Assembly (NCBI GenBank): GCA_963975425.1
Contig: CAXBGS010000007.1
Coordinates: 248,001-312,000, forward strand
From: CAXBGS01 sp963975425
GTDB taxonomy: Bacteria; Planctomycetota; Planctomycetia; Pirellulales; Pirellulaceae
Length of the DNA: 64,000 bases
Reading direction: 5' to 3'
Part shown: positions 6,643-16,459 of the stretch, one piece after another
Layout: every line of letters begins with the position of its first letter
Position numbering within the stretch: the stretch's first letter is position 1
The notes under the pieces: generated by a model
The model's database searches: none
Told to the model about the DNA's origin: nothing
The model's input: the letters and a program-made list of their open reading frames with translations, nothing else
Program-made: the position numbers and the translations under genes

Positions 6643-8094
6643 ATGATGGACACATTCAAACACCGATGGCATCAGTTGCCGATTAGCCGGCAACTGCTGG
6701 TCCTCGTCAATGCGATCTTGTTCGGATTTGTCGTTCTATTTCTTGTTGTTGACTACCGCCTGCGGATGGATCGGCATTTGAACGAGAAGCAGATCGCGTT
6801 GACCGAAGAAGCGAAAACGATGTACGAGTCGTTGCTGGTCGCTGAAGCCCATGGCGGCGAGGCGATTCAAAATTTGGTCGACAACGTATGTGCTCGGATG
6901 AACACAGACGATTCGCCCGGTCACCATATTGCTGCGGATTGGCGAGGGCTGCCGTACCAAGCGATCTCGCACGGGCATGCTTCCGACGAAATGCTCTCTG
7001 CCATGCGTTCGGCAGCTGAATTAATAGACAACGAAACCAGAGTCAACGGCTCCCTCGTTGTCGGGGTGTTCACTGGACCAGCGGGTACTGTCTACATATC
7101 TGAGAAACGTTCAGCCGTTGTGGGAGCAACTCGTCGCTCGTTATTGATCCAGATGTTTGCCGTCTTGTTGCTTGGAGCGATTGCAGCCTTCGTGGTCAGT
7201 GCAGTGCTGCGGCAATTGATCGCCAAACCGATCCAAGGGTTCGTTTCGGCGTTAAAAAGTGTCGCCTCCGGCGACCTGAGCGTGATTGCACGCACGCGAA
7301 GCTGTCGAGAACTGAGTTACCTTGCCGATCAGATCAATGCAATGACAGAGGCGTTGGATCACGCTCAGCGTGACCACCGTGTTCAGATGGAAAAGGCACG
7401 CCAGATTCAACAGAACTTACGTCCGAAAGTGAATGGACTGGTCGGAATCGACGTCGCCGAGCTGTTCGAGCCTGCCGACGATGTTGGTGGCGACTACTAC
7501 GACGTGATTTCATTATCCGATGGACGCTATCTACTTTGTGTCGCCGATGTTTCGGGACATGGCGTTCCGGCTGCAATGGCGGCGACGTTGTTGAAGGCGT
7601 TCGTTTCGGAAGCAGCAAAGAAGTCGTCTAGCCCCGCTGAAATCCTGACAGATGTCAATCAACATTACTGCGAGTACGTAATGATGGGGCATTTTGCAAC
7701 GATGGCGTTACTGGTCGTCGATCCGAAAAGAAGGCAACTGACCTACGCCAATGCTGGTCACGAATTTCCGTTCTTGCAGATTGAGAGCGACACGCCAGTG
7801 CGATTGAACGTGGGCGATCTGATCTTGGGCGTCGAGGACGATACGCACTATGACGAAGAAACCATTCCACTAGGCGATTCAGCTCGCTTAGTCATTGTTA
7901 GCGACGGAGTGACTGAGGCGTTTGATCCAAGTGATGAGCAATACGGCACCGAACGAATTGAACATTTGTTGCATTCCGTCCAGAGCTGCAGTGCTCGTGA
8001 ACTTGTTGAATCGTTTGAGTCATCCATCGAAGCGTTTCGCAAGGGCCGAAAGGCTTTCGATGACACAACGCTTTTGGTCGCACAACTAACTTGA
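6643..8094 (+). CDS. Membrane sensor PP2C/SpoIIE-type serine phosphatase (RsbU-like)
   Basis: A 483-residue protein with a first membrane helix at about 18-40, a periplasmic sensor region of about 125 residues, a second helix near 165-190, a HAMP linker (RQLIAKPIQGFVSALKSVASGDL) and a coiled stretch leading to a SpoIIE/PP2C domain. Metal-binding and catalytic landmarks are GGDYYDV (about 281), ADVSGHGVPAAM (about 300), NAGHEFPF, and VSDGVTEA, and the end is FDDTTLLVAQL. Such phosphatases dephosphorylate anti-sigma-factor antagonists in partner-switching stress pathways. No antagonist or kinase gene is nearby. The start MMDTF follows GAGGTG. A paralogue with the same layout is at 26606-28039. 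The last nine bases overlap the convergent GNAT gene. Confidence 0.85.
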   Translation: MMDTFKHRWHQLPISRQLLVLVNAILFGFVVLFLVVDYRLRMDRHLNEKQIALTEEAKTMYESLLVAEAHGGEAIQNLVDNVCARMNTDDSPGHHIAADWRGLPYQAISHGHASDEMLSAMRSAAELIDNETRVNGSLVVGVFTGPAGTVYISEKRSAVVGATRRSLLIQMFAVLLLGAIAAFVVSAVLRQLIAKPIQGFVSALKSVASGDLSVIARTRSCRELSYLADQINAMTEALDHAQRDHRVQMEKARQIQQNLRPKVNGLVGIDVAELFEPADDVGGDYYDVISLSDGRYLLCVADVSGHGVPAAMAATLLKAFVSEAAKKSSSPAEILTDVNQHYCEYVMMGHFATMALLVVDPKRRQLTYANAGHEFPFLQIESDTPVRLNVGDLILGVEDDTHYDEETIPLGDSARLVIVSDGVTEAFDPSDEQYGTERIEHLLHSVQSCSARELVESFESSIEAFRKGRKAFDDTTLLVAQLT

Positions 8095-8757
8095 TTGGGC
8101 CGCAGTATCGTCGCCGACATACCGTCCGATTGTGAATCCAATGTCGTTTGGCAGTACGGGATACTTTGCTTTGCTCAGTGGTCCGATACGGAACAGGGAT
8201 GCTTGGCCGACGTTTTGGAAGCCCATTCGGTCGACAGCTTTCAAGGCTCGGTGGTTGGAGCCTTCGGTGGTAAGCACCAGCGTTTGGATTCCATCGGTTT
8301 GCAATTGATCGGCCATTTGGCTCATGATGGCAGCGTAAAGGCGACGGCCTCGGTAGGCAGGTAAGACCAGTACTTGGAATATGAACGCGGCATCGTCGGA
8401 GAGTTGGATCGGCAGACCGGTTTCGGGTTTTCCGTCGTGGTTCATGTCGCCGGGGATGTCCCCAAAGGCGACCCAAGCGAATCCAGCGAGCGATTCGGAA
8501 TGGAACGCGGCGAAGCACTTAGCGTTTCCCGTATCCAGCATGTTAAAATCGCGTTCCGGGATTTGATACTCCAGTTCGTGTGCGTGCGAGCGCAGTTGAT
8601 CAGAGGAACACGCCTCGATCGTGAATCCATCGGGGACGGGGGTTCGCGGCATCTTGTCGATGGGAGATTGGTACAACTGGCAGACGTTCGCAATGGCGAA
8701 TCGCCGCATCACTCGATACGGCAACCACCGCGGCGAGCGTGAGGATGCAATTTTCAT
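8086..8757 (-). CDS. GNAT-family N-acetyltransferase
   Basis: The 223-residue protein has a GNAT core in its second half: FIFQVLVLPAYRGRRLYAAIMSQM, with the acetyl-CoA loop (R/Q-x-x-G-x-G/A type, here YRGRRLYAA), then VLTTEGSNHRALKAVDRMGFQNVG, the usual last strand and helix. The first 80 residues (MKIASSRSPRWLPYRVMRRF) are basic. Substrate cannot be inferred. The 3' end overlaps the convergent phosphatase gene by nine bases. Its link to metal resistance is unclear; it may simply be a neighbour. Confidence 0.7.
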   Translation of the reverse strand: MKIASSRSPRWLPYRVMRRFAIANVCQLYQSPIDKMPRTPVPDGFTIEACSSDQLRSHAHELEYQIPERDFNMLDTGNAKCFAAFHSESLAGFAWVAFGDIPGDMNHDGKPETGLPIQLSDDAAFIFQVLVLPAYRGRRLYAAIMSQMADQLQTDGIQTLVLTTEGSNHRALKAVDRMGFQNVGQASLFRIGPLSKAKYPVLPNDIGFTIGRYVGDDTAAQSS

Positions 8758-8776
8758 TTGAAGGATTCCGCTAGTT

Positions 8777-9052
8777 TTAGTGACAACAGCTTCCGCCGCC
8801 CGACGAAGGGCGGGGCGATGCCGAAGTGGAAGCAGCGGAGAACGAGGTTGCTACTGGCGGTTGATAGTCAGCATCGAGGTCGACCGCCGTGTCGTATTGA
8901 ATGTTGGCAGCGGCCTGTTCGGCGTATTGCTGAGCGGTCATCGACGGTCCGTCTTCTCGATTGCCAGGCCATGGCAGCGATTGGCATCCGGCAGACAGCG
9001 AGAGAGTGCAAATGAGCGCAGCGGTAGCGCAGGATTTCCATAGCGATTTCAT
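8777..9052 (-). CDS. Small lipoprotein ending in Cys-Cys-His (CCH family, copy 1)
   Basis: No known domain recognised. The 91-residue product has a lipoprotein signal with lipobox LSAGC (Cys23) followed by QSLPWPG, a middle stretch with YAEQAAANIQYD, a Ser/Pro-rich linker and a C-terminal GGGSCCH. It is paralogous to 48049-48333: both have G-C-x-[SA]-L-P-W after the lipobox, a Y-x-E-Q-x-x-[AS]-x-N-x-x-Y core and a terminal C-C-H. The start is backed by GGAAG six bases upstream. A lipid-anchored protein presenting a C-terminal Cys-Cys-His would suit capture of soft metals in the periplasm. It lies between a GNAT gene and the four-repeat TRASH-like protein, all on the minus strand. Confidence 0.75.
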   Translation of the reverse strand: MKSLWKSCATAALICTLSLSAGCQSLPWPGNREDGPSMTAQQYAEQAAANIQYDTAVDLDADYQPPVATSFSAASTSASPRPSSGGGSCCH

Positions 9053-9196
9053 GACGACTTCCTTGTCGTGAGTTGAAACGAAAAAGGCAGGGACGGCGTG
9101 GTGACGTCATCACTTGCGTGAATCAGACGCGACACCGCCCCCGCGTGAGTCAGAGGGGAAGCGAGGAGCCGATTTGCAAACTCGCTCCCGAGTGGA

Positions 9197-10576
9197 TTAG
9201 CGAATTACGGGAGCTTCGACTCCTTGTGACTTCAAAACAGCCAACCACTTTTGCGGTTCGGCGGCGATCTTCTTCGCGCATCCAGGGCAACAGATGTAGA
9301 TTGCTTTCCCAGCCGCGTTGACCTTGTACGGTCCCCCCATCGCATCGAGCGGTTCGTCCATCACGGGGCATTTCTTCTGGGCAGCGATAAATGGAACATC
9401 GGCAGAAACTACTTTGAAAATGCCGTCGCGTACTTGCTCGGTTCCGGCGGGGACGGACGCTTGATCGCCGTTCCCATAAACCATGGCGAGGTACTTCGCT
9501 GGTTCAGCTTGAATCTTCTTGATGCAGCCTTTGCAGCAAAGATAGATCGGTTTGTCGCCAACCATCACCTTGATCGGTGTGCCCATGCCACCGAGAGGCT
9601 CATCCATCACTGGGCAAACCTTTTGAGCCGCAATGGCCGCTGCGTCGGCTGGCGTTGATGTTGAGACAGTAATCTTTGCCGCAGTCGTGACAGCGGGCTG
9701 GCCACTGTTTTGCGGACCGTTGCTATAAACCATGGCGAGATACTTCGCTGGTTCAGCTTGAATCTTTTTGATGCAACCTTTGCAGCACAGATAGATCGGC
9801 TTGTCACCAACCATGACCTTGATCGGTGTGCCCATGCCACCGAGAGGCTCATCCATGACGGGACAGACCTTTTGGGCTGCAATCGCAGCAGCGTCGGCTT
9901 GTGTCGCTGTGGTCACCGTGATTTGCGGGCGACCAGCAGCATATTTAGCCGGGTCTGACTTGACCGCGTTCACACAGCCGGCACAACAAACGTAGAGTTT
10001 CTGTCCGTTCACATCGATGGCGACCGGATCACCCATGCTGCCAAGCGGTTTACCGCTAACGGGACAAATCTTCTGGCGTGCGATCGCGGCGGCGGCCAGT
10101 TGTTGCTCGCTGGCGGGAACCGTGGCGACTTCGTTAAAGCTCACGGTGTTGTTGGTGATGCCGACCAATTGAATGTCGACGTCGATTTGGCGGCCAGCGA
10201 GTTGCGACAAGTTCACGGGAGCGGTCAGAGAACCTTTTCCATCGGGCAGCAAGTCATAGCGATAACGTTTCGCGTTGCCCTCGACTCGTACCGAGACAGC
10301 GCCACGTCCACGATCGACCGAGATCGGTTGACCGGCGCGATCGTAGACGAACATTTGAAGCCCGCCTTGGGAAACAATCGTTTCGATTTGCAGGTTGCCG
10401 GTTTGCTTTAAGGTGCCGCCATGCGGTCCTGCTTGGGTAACTTCGCGAGCCTGCGTCATGCCGGGCATCGCGTGGTTGTGGCCGGCGTGATTGTGCTGTG
10501 ATTGGATGGTTTGCCCAAACACCGTCGATGCGGACATCGCGAGCGAGCAAGCGGTGATGATGAGTGTTCGTTTCAT
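9197..10576 (-). CDS. Periplasmic protein with four TRASH/YHS-like Cys repeats
   Basis: 459 residues. After a signal peptide (to about 22) come a His/Met stretch (HNHAGHNHAMPGM) and a GPHGG-containing beta domain (about 50-150), also seen in the lipoprotein at 36262. Four repeats of about 45 residues follow: K-[IVK]-C-P-V-[MS]-[DG]-[EK]-P-L-x-x-M-G ... Y-[VLI]-C-C-x-G-C ... A-E/D-P-x-K-[YW], starting at C171, C238, C321 and C403. Each has four Cys (C-x~26-CC-x2-C), like the TRASH and YHS metal-binding folds. Repeats 2 and 3 are identical over 58 residues (227-284 and 310-367). The product probably binds copper or silver outside the inner membrane. It precedes (downstream of) the cusA-like gene in the same direction with a 113 bp gap. 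Confidence 0.85.
   Translation of the reverse strand: MKRTLIITACSLAMSASTVFGQTIQSQHNHAGHNHAMPGMTQAREVTQAGPHGGTLKQTGNLQIETIVSQGGLQMFVYDRAGQPISVDRGRGAVSVRVEGNAKRYRYDLLPDGKGSLTAPVNLSQLAGRQIDVDIQLVGITNNTVSFNEVATVPASEQQLAAAAIARQKICPVSGKPLGSMGDPVAIDVNGQKLYVCCAGCVNAVKSDPAKYAAGRPQITVTTATQADAAAIAAQKVCPVMDEPLGGMGTPIKVMVGDKPIYLCCKGCIKKIQAEPAKYLAMVYSNGPQNSGQPAVTTAAKITVSTSTPADAAAIAAQKVCPVMDEPLGGMGTPIKVMVGDKPIYLCCKGCIKKIQAEPAKYLAMVYGNGDQASVPAGTEQVRDGIFKVVSADVPFIAAQKKCPVMDEPLDAMGGPYKVNAAGKAIYICCPGCAKKIAAEPQKWLAVLKSQGVEAPVIR
9476..9898. repeat. Tandem internal gene duplication in the TRASH-like gene
   Basis: The segment 9725-9898 recurs at 9476-9649, a 249 bp offset. The encoded 58 residues are identical, while I count about 16 base differences, all silent. 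Confidence 0.85.
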
Positions 10577-10689
10577 GGGAGAACTCCGTTGTGAAAGTCA
10601 GGACACAATCCGTATGGTCCGTCGATCTTGGTGAGATTGTTTAGTTGGATGCTCGAGTCGAAGGTTTCTTCACGAGCACTCGAAAGTTT

Positions 10690-13600
10690 TTATGCTGCCT
10701 TCATCAGCTCCTCCTCTGGCATCGCTTCGGTTCCGTCCCAAAGCTCGTCTTGAAAACCGAATCGCATCTTCAGTTCCAGGTAGCCGCAATACAGCGTCGG
10801 CACAATGAACGACGTGAACGGTTCGGCTAGCATTCCGCCGAACACGGGGATCGCCATCGCGCGGGCCACGTCGGCACCGCGACCGGTCGCAATCAACACT
10901 GGGACGAGCGCTGCCAGCGTTGTCACGGTCGTCATCATGCAGGGGCGAATACGTTTCAGACCGGCTTCGTAAACCGTGCTGCGGATGTCCTCGACTGATT
11001 GAACTTTGCGTTTTTTCAGCAGCTGGTGAATGTAGGTCGCCATCACCACGCCGTCGTCGACGGCAAGGCCGAACAGCGCAATGAAGCCCACCCACACCGC
11101 GGTGTTGAGTTCCACGCCCATCGTCGCGACGGCGATCATGCCGCCCGCAAATGCAACCGGAATGCCTGAAAACACGGCAAGCGAGATTGAGAAGTTGCGA
11201 AACTCCATGTAGATCAGCAGCAAGTTGATGCAAATGACCAGGGGGATAATCCACATCAAACGAAGGTTTGCCTCGATCTGGTTTCGGAAACTACCGACGG
11301 CTTCGAGGGAATACCCAGCTGGCAGTGACAGACGATTGGCGTCTGACGGTGGCAGTGATTGTGCGTTGCGTAGTTGTTCTTCAATCGCCGAGACCGATTC
11401 CAGGTCACCCTTGCTACCATTGGTCATGAATGAAACATGAGCGACCAGTCGCCCGTTTTCGCTGTTAATCGCGCCTGGCCCCCACGTCGTTTCCAGTTCC
11501 GCGAGTTCTTCCAACGGCACGACCGCACCTGAGTGCGTGACGACTGGCAAACGCTTCAGGCCGTCGATCTGTTCTCGAAGGTCGCGGTTGTATCGAAGCC
11601 GCACGGGATAACGTTCTCGACCTTCGACCGTCTTGATCAGATTCATTCCGCCGAGCGCCGTTTCGATGACTTGGTTCACCATCGACGAACTCATTCCGTA
11701 ACGCGATGCTGCCTCGCGATCGACAGTGAACTCGACGTAGGGTTTCCCGAGCACGATGTCGGGGTTGACCGTGCCTGCATTGATCAGCGGTGATTTTTTC
11801 AACTCGGCGGCGACGTCCATTGCGGCGTCGGCTAGCGTATCCAACTTGTCGCCGTAAACACGGATGGCCATCGGAGCCTTGATGCCGGACTGCAACATCA
11901 CGACACGGCCTTCGATCGGTTGCAGTGCCGAGGCGGGCGTGACACCGGGCAGCGTTGCGACTCGGTTGATTTCATCCCACACATCGCGTGCGGTGACGCC
12001 CTCTCGCCACTGGCTTTCAGGTTTCAGCATCACATACGTTTCGACCATCGCTGCGGGCGCGGGATCGAGCGCCGATTCCACGCGGCCTATCTTGCCGAGC
12101 ACATCTTTGACTTCGGGAATCTGGCCGATCAGCACGTCCTGGGTTTGTAAGACCTGCATCGCTTGCGAGAAGCTCGCCGCCGGGTACAGCGTCGGCATGT
12201 AGAACCAGCTTCCCTCGTCCAAGGCGATCCAGTCGTCACTTTGCAAACCCGTAAAGACGTGCTTGGCATCAACGTATCCGGGAAAATCATTCAGCTCAGC
12301 ACCGAACAGGTTTGCAACCTTCTCGACCGGTCGAAGGATGGTTGGCATGCCGACGTAGGCTCCCACGCCGATGATTAGTAGGACGAGCGGAAACGACAAC
12401 GCGAACGCTTTGTGATTGAGAGCGTGACGCAGCCGCGCCGCATAAATCCAGCGAACGAAGCGACTCGACGGGATTTCTTCGATGGGGCGAATTCGTTCTC
12501 GCATCAACTGCCAACCGCCAATCAAGCCGATTGTGGCTGCAATCACGGTCACAACCCAAGTCTCTAGGCCAAAGCGTTCCGCAAGTCTCGACCCCCAAAG
12601 GAAATGCGAAGCCACGCCGAGTAGTCCGGCCAACGAAATCCCTGCAATGAGAGCTGTGCTCTTGCGACGCACCGAGCTTCGCAGCATCAGGCGACACAAA
12701 GCCGGAACGATCGTGACGGCAGCGATCATCGCTGCGGCAATCGCAAATGTCTTGGTGTAAGCCAGCGGCGAAAACAGTTTGTAGTCACGACCGGTCAGGA
12801 AGAAAACCGGTAAGAAACTGACGATCGTTGTTGCGACGGCAGTCACAACGGCGGGTGCGACTTCGACCGTTGCCTCGTAGACCACTTGATTGCGAGGCTG
12901 CTTGATTCTCGCCTCTTCGCTACCAGATTCCCAATCAGACAGGTGCTGGTAGATATTTTCTGAAACGATGATCGCCATGTCGACCATCGTTCCAATCGCG
13001 ATCGCGATTCCCGCCAGTGACATGATGTTCGCACCGACACCAACTACTCGCATCGCGATGAACGACATCAGCACAGCAGCAGGCAAACAGATCGCGACGA
13101 CAAAACTGCTGCGAATGTGCAGTAGAAACAGCAGGATGATGATCGCCGTGATGATGATTTCGTCACGCAACGCATGCGTCAGCGTAGCCATTGTTTCATC
13201 AATTAAGCCGCTGCGATCGTAGACGCCGTGAATGGTCACACCCTGGAGCGATGGCGTAATCGCGGCGATTTTCTCTTTGACTCGGTCGATCACGACTCGC
13301 GGGTTCTCGCCGTATCGCATGACGACCACGCCGCCGACAGCCTCGGCTCCGTTGTAGTCCAACGCACCGCGACGAAAGTCCGGGCCAATCTGCACATTGG
13401 CAATATCGCGGACACGAACGGGAACGCCGTCGCGCTGCATGATGACGGTGTCCTCAATGTCCTCGACCGCTTTATCCTTGTCACCGCCCGAGCCGAGGAA
13501 GCCCTTGCTGCGGACGATGAACTCCATTCCCGTCGTCTCGACAGTCTTTGCACCTACGTCAAGATTCGATCCCTTGATCGCCATCGCCAATTTATCCAGC

Positions 13601-14205
13601 GACACGTTGTGGAATCGAAGCTTGTCGGGATCGACTTCGATCTGATACTGGCGAACGTAACCCCCGATCGAAGCGACCTCGCTGACGCCCTCGACCGCCT
13701 GCAATTCGTACTTCACGACGAAGTCTTGCATGCTGCGAAGTTCTGCTAGCCCCATGCCTTTATCGGGTGGCTCGAGCGTGTAGTAATAGACCTGCCCCAG
13801 TCCCGTCGCGTCTGGCCCAAGTTGTGGCACAACGCCATCGGGTAACTGAGACGCAGCACTTCCAAGTTGCTCGGAAACTCGGCTGCGTGCCCAATAGAAG
13901 TCGATCTCGTCTTTGAACGTGACCTGCACAAAGCTGTAGCCGAACATGCTCTTGCCACGCACCGATTCGGCACCCGGCACTGCCAGTAACGAAACGCTGA
14001 GCGGATAGGTGACCTGATCTTCGATGTCTTTCGGCGAACGACCAGGCCAAGGCGTCAATACGATGACTTGGTTTTCGCCAATGTTCGGAATTGCGTCGAT
14101 TGGGATGGACTTGAAGCTGACCCAACCGGCAACGCTCAAGCCGATCGTGAGTAGCACGACCAGCCAAGGTTCTTTGACGCAAAAGCGAATGATTAGATTT
14201 AACAT
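10690..14205 (-). CDS. cusA: CusA-like heavy-metal RND efflux pump
   Basis: 1171 residues, an inner-membrane HME-RND proton antiporter. It has the usual N-terminus (LIIRFCVKEPWLVVLL), two large periplasmic loops and twelve expected membrane helices. The fourth-helix signature reads AIAIGTMVDMAIIVSEN, close to the AIG-x-MVDAAIVMIEN form of HME4 pumps for monovalent Cu/Ag, not the DFG form of divalent pumps. The loop-2 part (MLQSGIKAPMAIRVYG, YVMLKPESQWREG) also follows CusA. It is about 120 residues longer than CusA, with extra helices inserted after helix 6 (residues about 500-570). It starts 11 bp behind the CusB-like gene with AAGGAAAC as ribosome site; the two are surely co-transcribed. 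Confidence 0.92.
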   Translation of the reverse strand: MLNLIIRFCVKEPWLVVLLTIGLSVAGWVSFKSIPIDAIPNIGENQVIVLTPWPGRSPKDIEDQVTYPLSVSLLAVPGAESVRGKSMFGYSFVQVTFKDEIDFYWARSRVSEQLGSAASQLPDGVVPQLGPDATGLGQVYYYTLEPPDKGMGLAELRSMQDFVVKYELQAVEGVSEVASIGGYVRQYQIEVDPDKLRFHNVSLDKLAMAIKGSNLDVGAKTVETTGMEFIVRSKGFLGSGGDKDKAVEDIEDTVIMQRDGVPVRVRDIANVQIGPDFRRGALDYNGAEAVGGVVVMRYGENPRVVIDRVKEKIAAITPSLQGVTIHGVYDRSGLIDETMATLTHALRDEIIITAIIILLFLLHIRSSFVVAICLPAAVLMSFIAMRVVGVGANIMSLAGIAIAIGTMVDMAIIVSENIYQHLSDWESGSEEARIKQPRNQVVYEATVEVAPAVVTAVATTIVSFLPVFFLTGRDYKLFSPLAYTKTFAIAAAMIAAVTIVPALCRLMLRSSVRRKSTALIAGISLAGLLGVASHFLWGSRLAERFGLETWVVTVIAATIGLIGGWQLMRERIRPIEEIPSSRFVRWIYAARLRHALNHKAFALSFPLVLLIIGVGAYVGMPTILRPVEKVANLFGAELNDFPGYVDAKHVFTGLQSDDWIALDEGSWFYMPTLYPAASFSQAMQVLQTQDVLIGQIPEVKDVLGKIGRVESALDPAPAAMVETYVMLKPESQWREGVTARDVWDEINRVATLPGVTPASALQPIEGRVVMLQSGIKAPMAIRVYGDKLDTLADAAMDVAAELKKSPLINAGTVNPDIVLGKPYVEFTVDREAASRYGMSSSMVNQVIETALGGMNLIKTVEGRERYPVRLRYNRDLREQIDGLKRLPVVTHSGAVVPLEELAELETTWGPGAINSENGRLVAHVSFMTNGSKGDLESVSAIEEQLRNAQSLPPSDANRLSLPAGYSLEAVGSFRNQIEANLRLMWIIPLVICINLLLIYMEFRNFSISLAVFSGIPVAFAGGMIAVATMGVELNTAVWVGFIALFGLAVDDGVVMATYIHQLLKKRKVQSVEDIRSTVYEAGLKRIRPCMMTTVTTLAALVPVLIATGRGADVARAMAIPVFGGMLAEPFTSFIVPTLYCGYLELKMRFGFQDELWDGTEAMPEEELMKAA

Positions 14206-14216
14206 GGTTCGTTTCC

Positions 14217-16340
14217 TTACTGCACCGTGCGAGCGATTGAGGGAACTTCGCCAACGGGCATCGCCATGTCACGAACGACCTCGCCGCAAGTCAGCATCTC
14301 GCTGCCCCAATACGGGTTCTGCAATTCGCCGCCGGGTTGCATCCAGTCGCCTCCGCCGCCAGGAACCATCGGGCAGTAGTAATGCGTTAGCTTCACGGCC
14401 GTCTTCGGACCGCGAGCAACCGTCGCCGCTTTCAACATTGCGTGACTAATCCCGCGAAAGGCTTCGCGGGCCGTCTCTAATGAGCCATCCATGCGTGACG
14501 CCGCGCGGCGAGCGGTCGCGAACCTGCGTTGAGCCTCATCGGGAACTTCCGCCGACATTTCCAGTTCGCGGAGTCCTTCGATCAGCGTGTTCAGTGCGAC
14601 CGGGGGTGGAGTCTGATCCGCCGCCATCGCGCACTGGATTTCAAAGTAAGCGTCGTAGGTGCGATCAAACTGCTTTCCCGCGTCGGTCGCCAACATGACC
14701 GGATTCGTTTTAGGAATCTCAAGCGGTCCCGGCGAATAGCTTGGTGCCTTCGTCGGGTCCATCAACGATGGGTTGCCGGCAAGCTGCATTTGCGAGTCGA
14801 TAAGGAAATTGCCGCCAGTGGCGACTGTCTCGCCAGCGGACAAACCTTCGACAATCACCGCTTCCTTGCGATTCATCGGACCGACGGTGACTCGGCGAAT
14901 CTCAAATCGTCCTGGTTCGGTTTCGACATAGATCACACTGTTCTCGCCTGCCAGCAATACAGCGTCACGCGGAACGGTAACGACTTGCTGCATCGGCAAC
15001 GGCTGCGACGCAAAACCAAGTTGCGACGTTGGCACCAAATCCATGTCGCACAGCGGGCACTTGCCCGGTTCGTCGCGGATGACTTGCGGGTGCATCGGGC
15101 TGATGAACTTGTTCGCCAGTGCCGGGTCGTAAACCTGATCCATCGGAATCGCGGGCACGGTTACGCGAGCGGTGGCGTAGTCCCCCGGCCTCAGCTTCCC
15201 ATCGAAATTCATGATCTCGACCCGGACGCGAACTGTTCGAGTCTTAGGGTTAACCGTTGGATCGATGAAAGCGACGCGACCGGTAAACACCTCGCCGGGC
15301 ATCGACTGAATCTCGGCTTCGACTTGTTGGCCGAATCGAACTGCCGATGCGTCATCGGGGAACAGATCAAGCATCAACCAGACGCTGCTGAGATCAGCGA
15401 CTCGATAGAGCTTGTGTCCCGTTTTGACGTAGTCGCCCTCAACGGCTGACTTTTCAATGACCGTTCCACTTTGCGGCGACTTGATGCGGATGCGCGACAT
15501 TGGCTTGCCCGACTTCCCCAACTGGTCGATCTGACTTTGCGTCATGCCAAGCTCAGCCAAATTCTCGCGAGCCATCTTGTTGAGATCGCCGCCAGCAATT
15601 TGAAATCGCCCAATTTTCCCGTCACTGTTCATGCTAGTGATGAACTCGGTTTGGGCCGTATAGAGCTGCGGACTGTAAATCAATGCAAGGTCGTCACCTT
15701 CATTGACTTTCACACCGGCATAGTTTGCGTACATCTTTTCCAAACGGCCGTCGATGTACGCACTGATCGTCGACAGTTGACTTTCATCGAAGTCAATCGA
15801 GCCGATGGTGCGAATCGTGCGGTTGACTTCGCCCATCTTTGACATGGCGGTTTGAATGCCGACGAGTCGACGAGCCGAGGGTTCAATGGTGACCGAGATG
15901 CCGTCGCCACCACCACCGCCAGTCGCTTCAACCAATTCCATCGCGCAAACGGGGCATCGTCCTGGCTCCGTCGAAGGCGGCGTGCACATCATCGGACAGA
16001 TGTACCGTTTTTCTTCGCCGCCGCCGGCTTCCTCGACGGCTTCGCCATTGCCGCCCGAGAATCCGTCAGCAGTCAACCACTTCGTTCGTTGTGCGACGCC
16101 GAGCAAGAAAAACACGAGACCGGCGACGATGACGACAGTTGCGGCTTGCACGCCCGTGCGCATGAGCCACTTCATCCCGCCACCACTTTGAGTAGCGTTG
16201 GATTGAGCTTCAACTGGCGTAGGCGATTCTTCGACCGCAGTTTCCGCTGGCTCGCTATACGCTGGCGCGTCCGCAACCACGTTGCTGATCTCGTCATCAG
16301 CGTCAGCTTCATCCGGTTTGATTGGTTCGTCCTGATTCAT
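14217..16340 (-). CDS. cusB: CusB-like periplasmic adaptor with heavy-metal-binding domains
   Basis: About 707 residues from the preferred ATG at 16340; an upstream ATG at 16367 would add nine. One membrane helix (VVIVAGLVFFLLGVA) is followed by a first HMBD zinc-finger-like motif (YICPMMCTPPSTEPGRCPVC), the barrel-sandwich/lipoyl and hairpin parts of an HlyD-type adaptor (LSTISAYIDGRLEKMY, YSPQLYTAQTEF), and a second HMBD (ISPMHPQVIRDEPGKCPLCD) at about 410-435. The C-terminal 160 residues form a helical DUF3347-like domain with YYCPMVPGGGGDW. It bridges the CusA-like pump and a TolC channel and loads metal. Two HMBDs in one adaptor is uncommon. Confidence 0.88.
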   Translation of the reverse strand: MNQDEPIKPDEADADDEISNVVADAPAYSEPAETAVEESPTPVEAQSNATQSGGGMKWLMRTGVQAATVVIVAGLVFFLLGVAQRTKWLTADGFSGGNGEAVEEAGGGEEKRYICPMMCTPPSTEPGRCPVCAMELVEATGGGGGDGISVTIEPSARRLVGIQTAMSKMGEVNRTIRTIGSIDFDESQLSTISAYIDGRLEKMYANYAGVKVNEGDDLALIYSPQLYTAQTEFITSMNSDGKIGRFQIAGGDLNKMARENLAELGMTQSQIDQLGKSGKPMSRIRIKSPQSGTVIEKSAVEGDYVKTGHKLYRVADLSSVWLMLDLFPDDASAVRFGQQVEAEIQSMPGEVFTGRVAFIDPTVNPKTRTVRVRVEIMNFDGKLRPGDYATARVTVPAIPMDQVYDPALANKFISPMHPQVIRDEPGKCPLCDMDLVPTSQLGFASQPLPMQQVVTVPRDAVLLAGENSVIYVETEPGRFEIRRVTVGPMNRKEAVIVEGLSAGETVATGGNFLIDSQMQLAGNPSLMDPTKAPSYSPGPLEIPKTNPVMLATDAGKQFDRTYDAYFEIQCAMAADQTPPPVALNTLIEGLRELEMSAEVPDEAQRRFATARRAASRMDGSLETAREAFRGISHAMLKAATVARGPKTAVKLTHYYCPMVPGGGGDWMQPGGELQNPYWGSEMLTCGEVVRDMAMPVGEVPSIARTVQ

Positions 16341-16401
16341 GACAGTTCTCACGGCGTTTTCCGGCATGCGTTTGTGGTTCCATCCACAGACGTCAGCTCA
16401 A

Positions 16402-16459
16402 GAGGTGACTGGCCGATGATGCGACGGGGGGAATCGCATCATCAGCCAGTCATCGCCTC
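16402..16459 (-). other. Long imperfect inverted repeat between Cys-rich gene and cusB
   Basis: GAGGTGACTGGC...GATGATGCGA (16402-16424) pairs with TCGCATCATC...GCCAGTCA...CCTC (16434-16459), with two small bulges and a loop of nine bases. No T-run follows in either direction. It may be an RNA-stability or attenuation element between 16619-17173 and cusB. Confidence 0.45.

Noticed and set aside
14529..15449. 306-codon plus-strand open frame opposite the cusB-like gene
   Set aside because: It is antisense to a well-supported adaptor gene, has no recognisable motif and its residue mix is that of a shadow frame.
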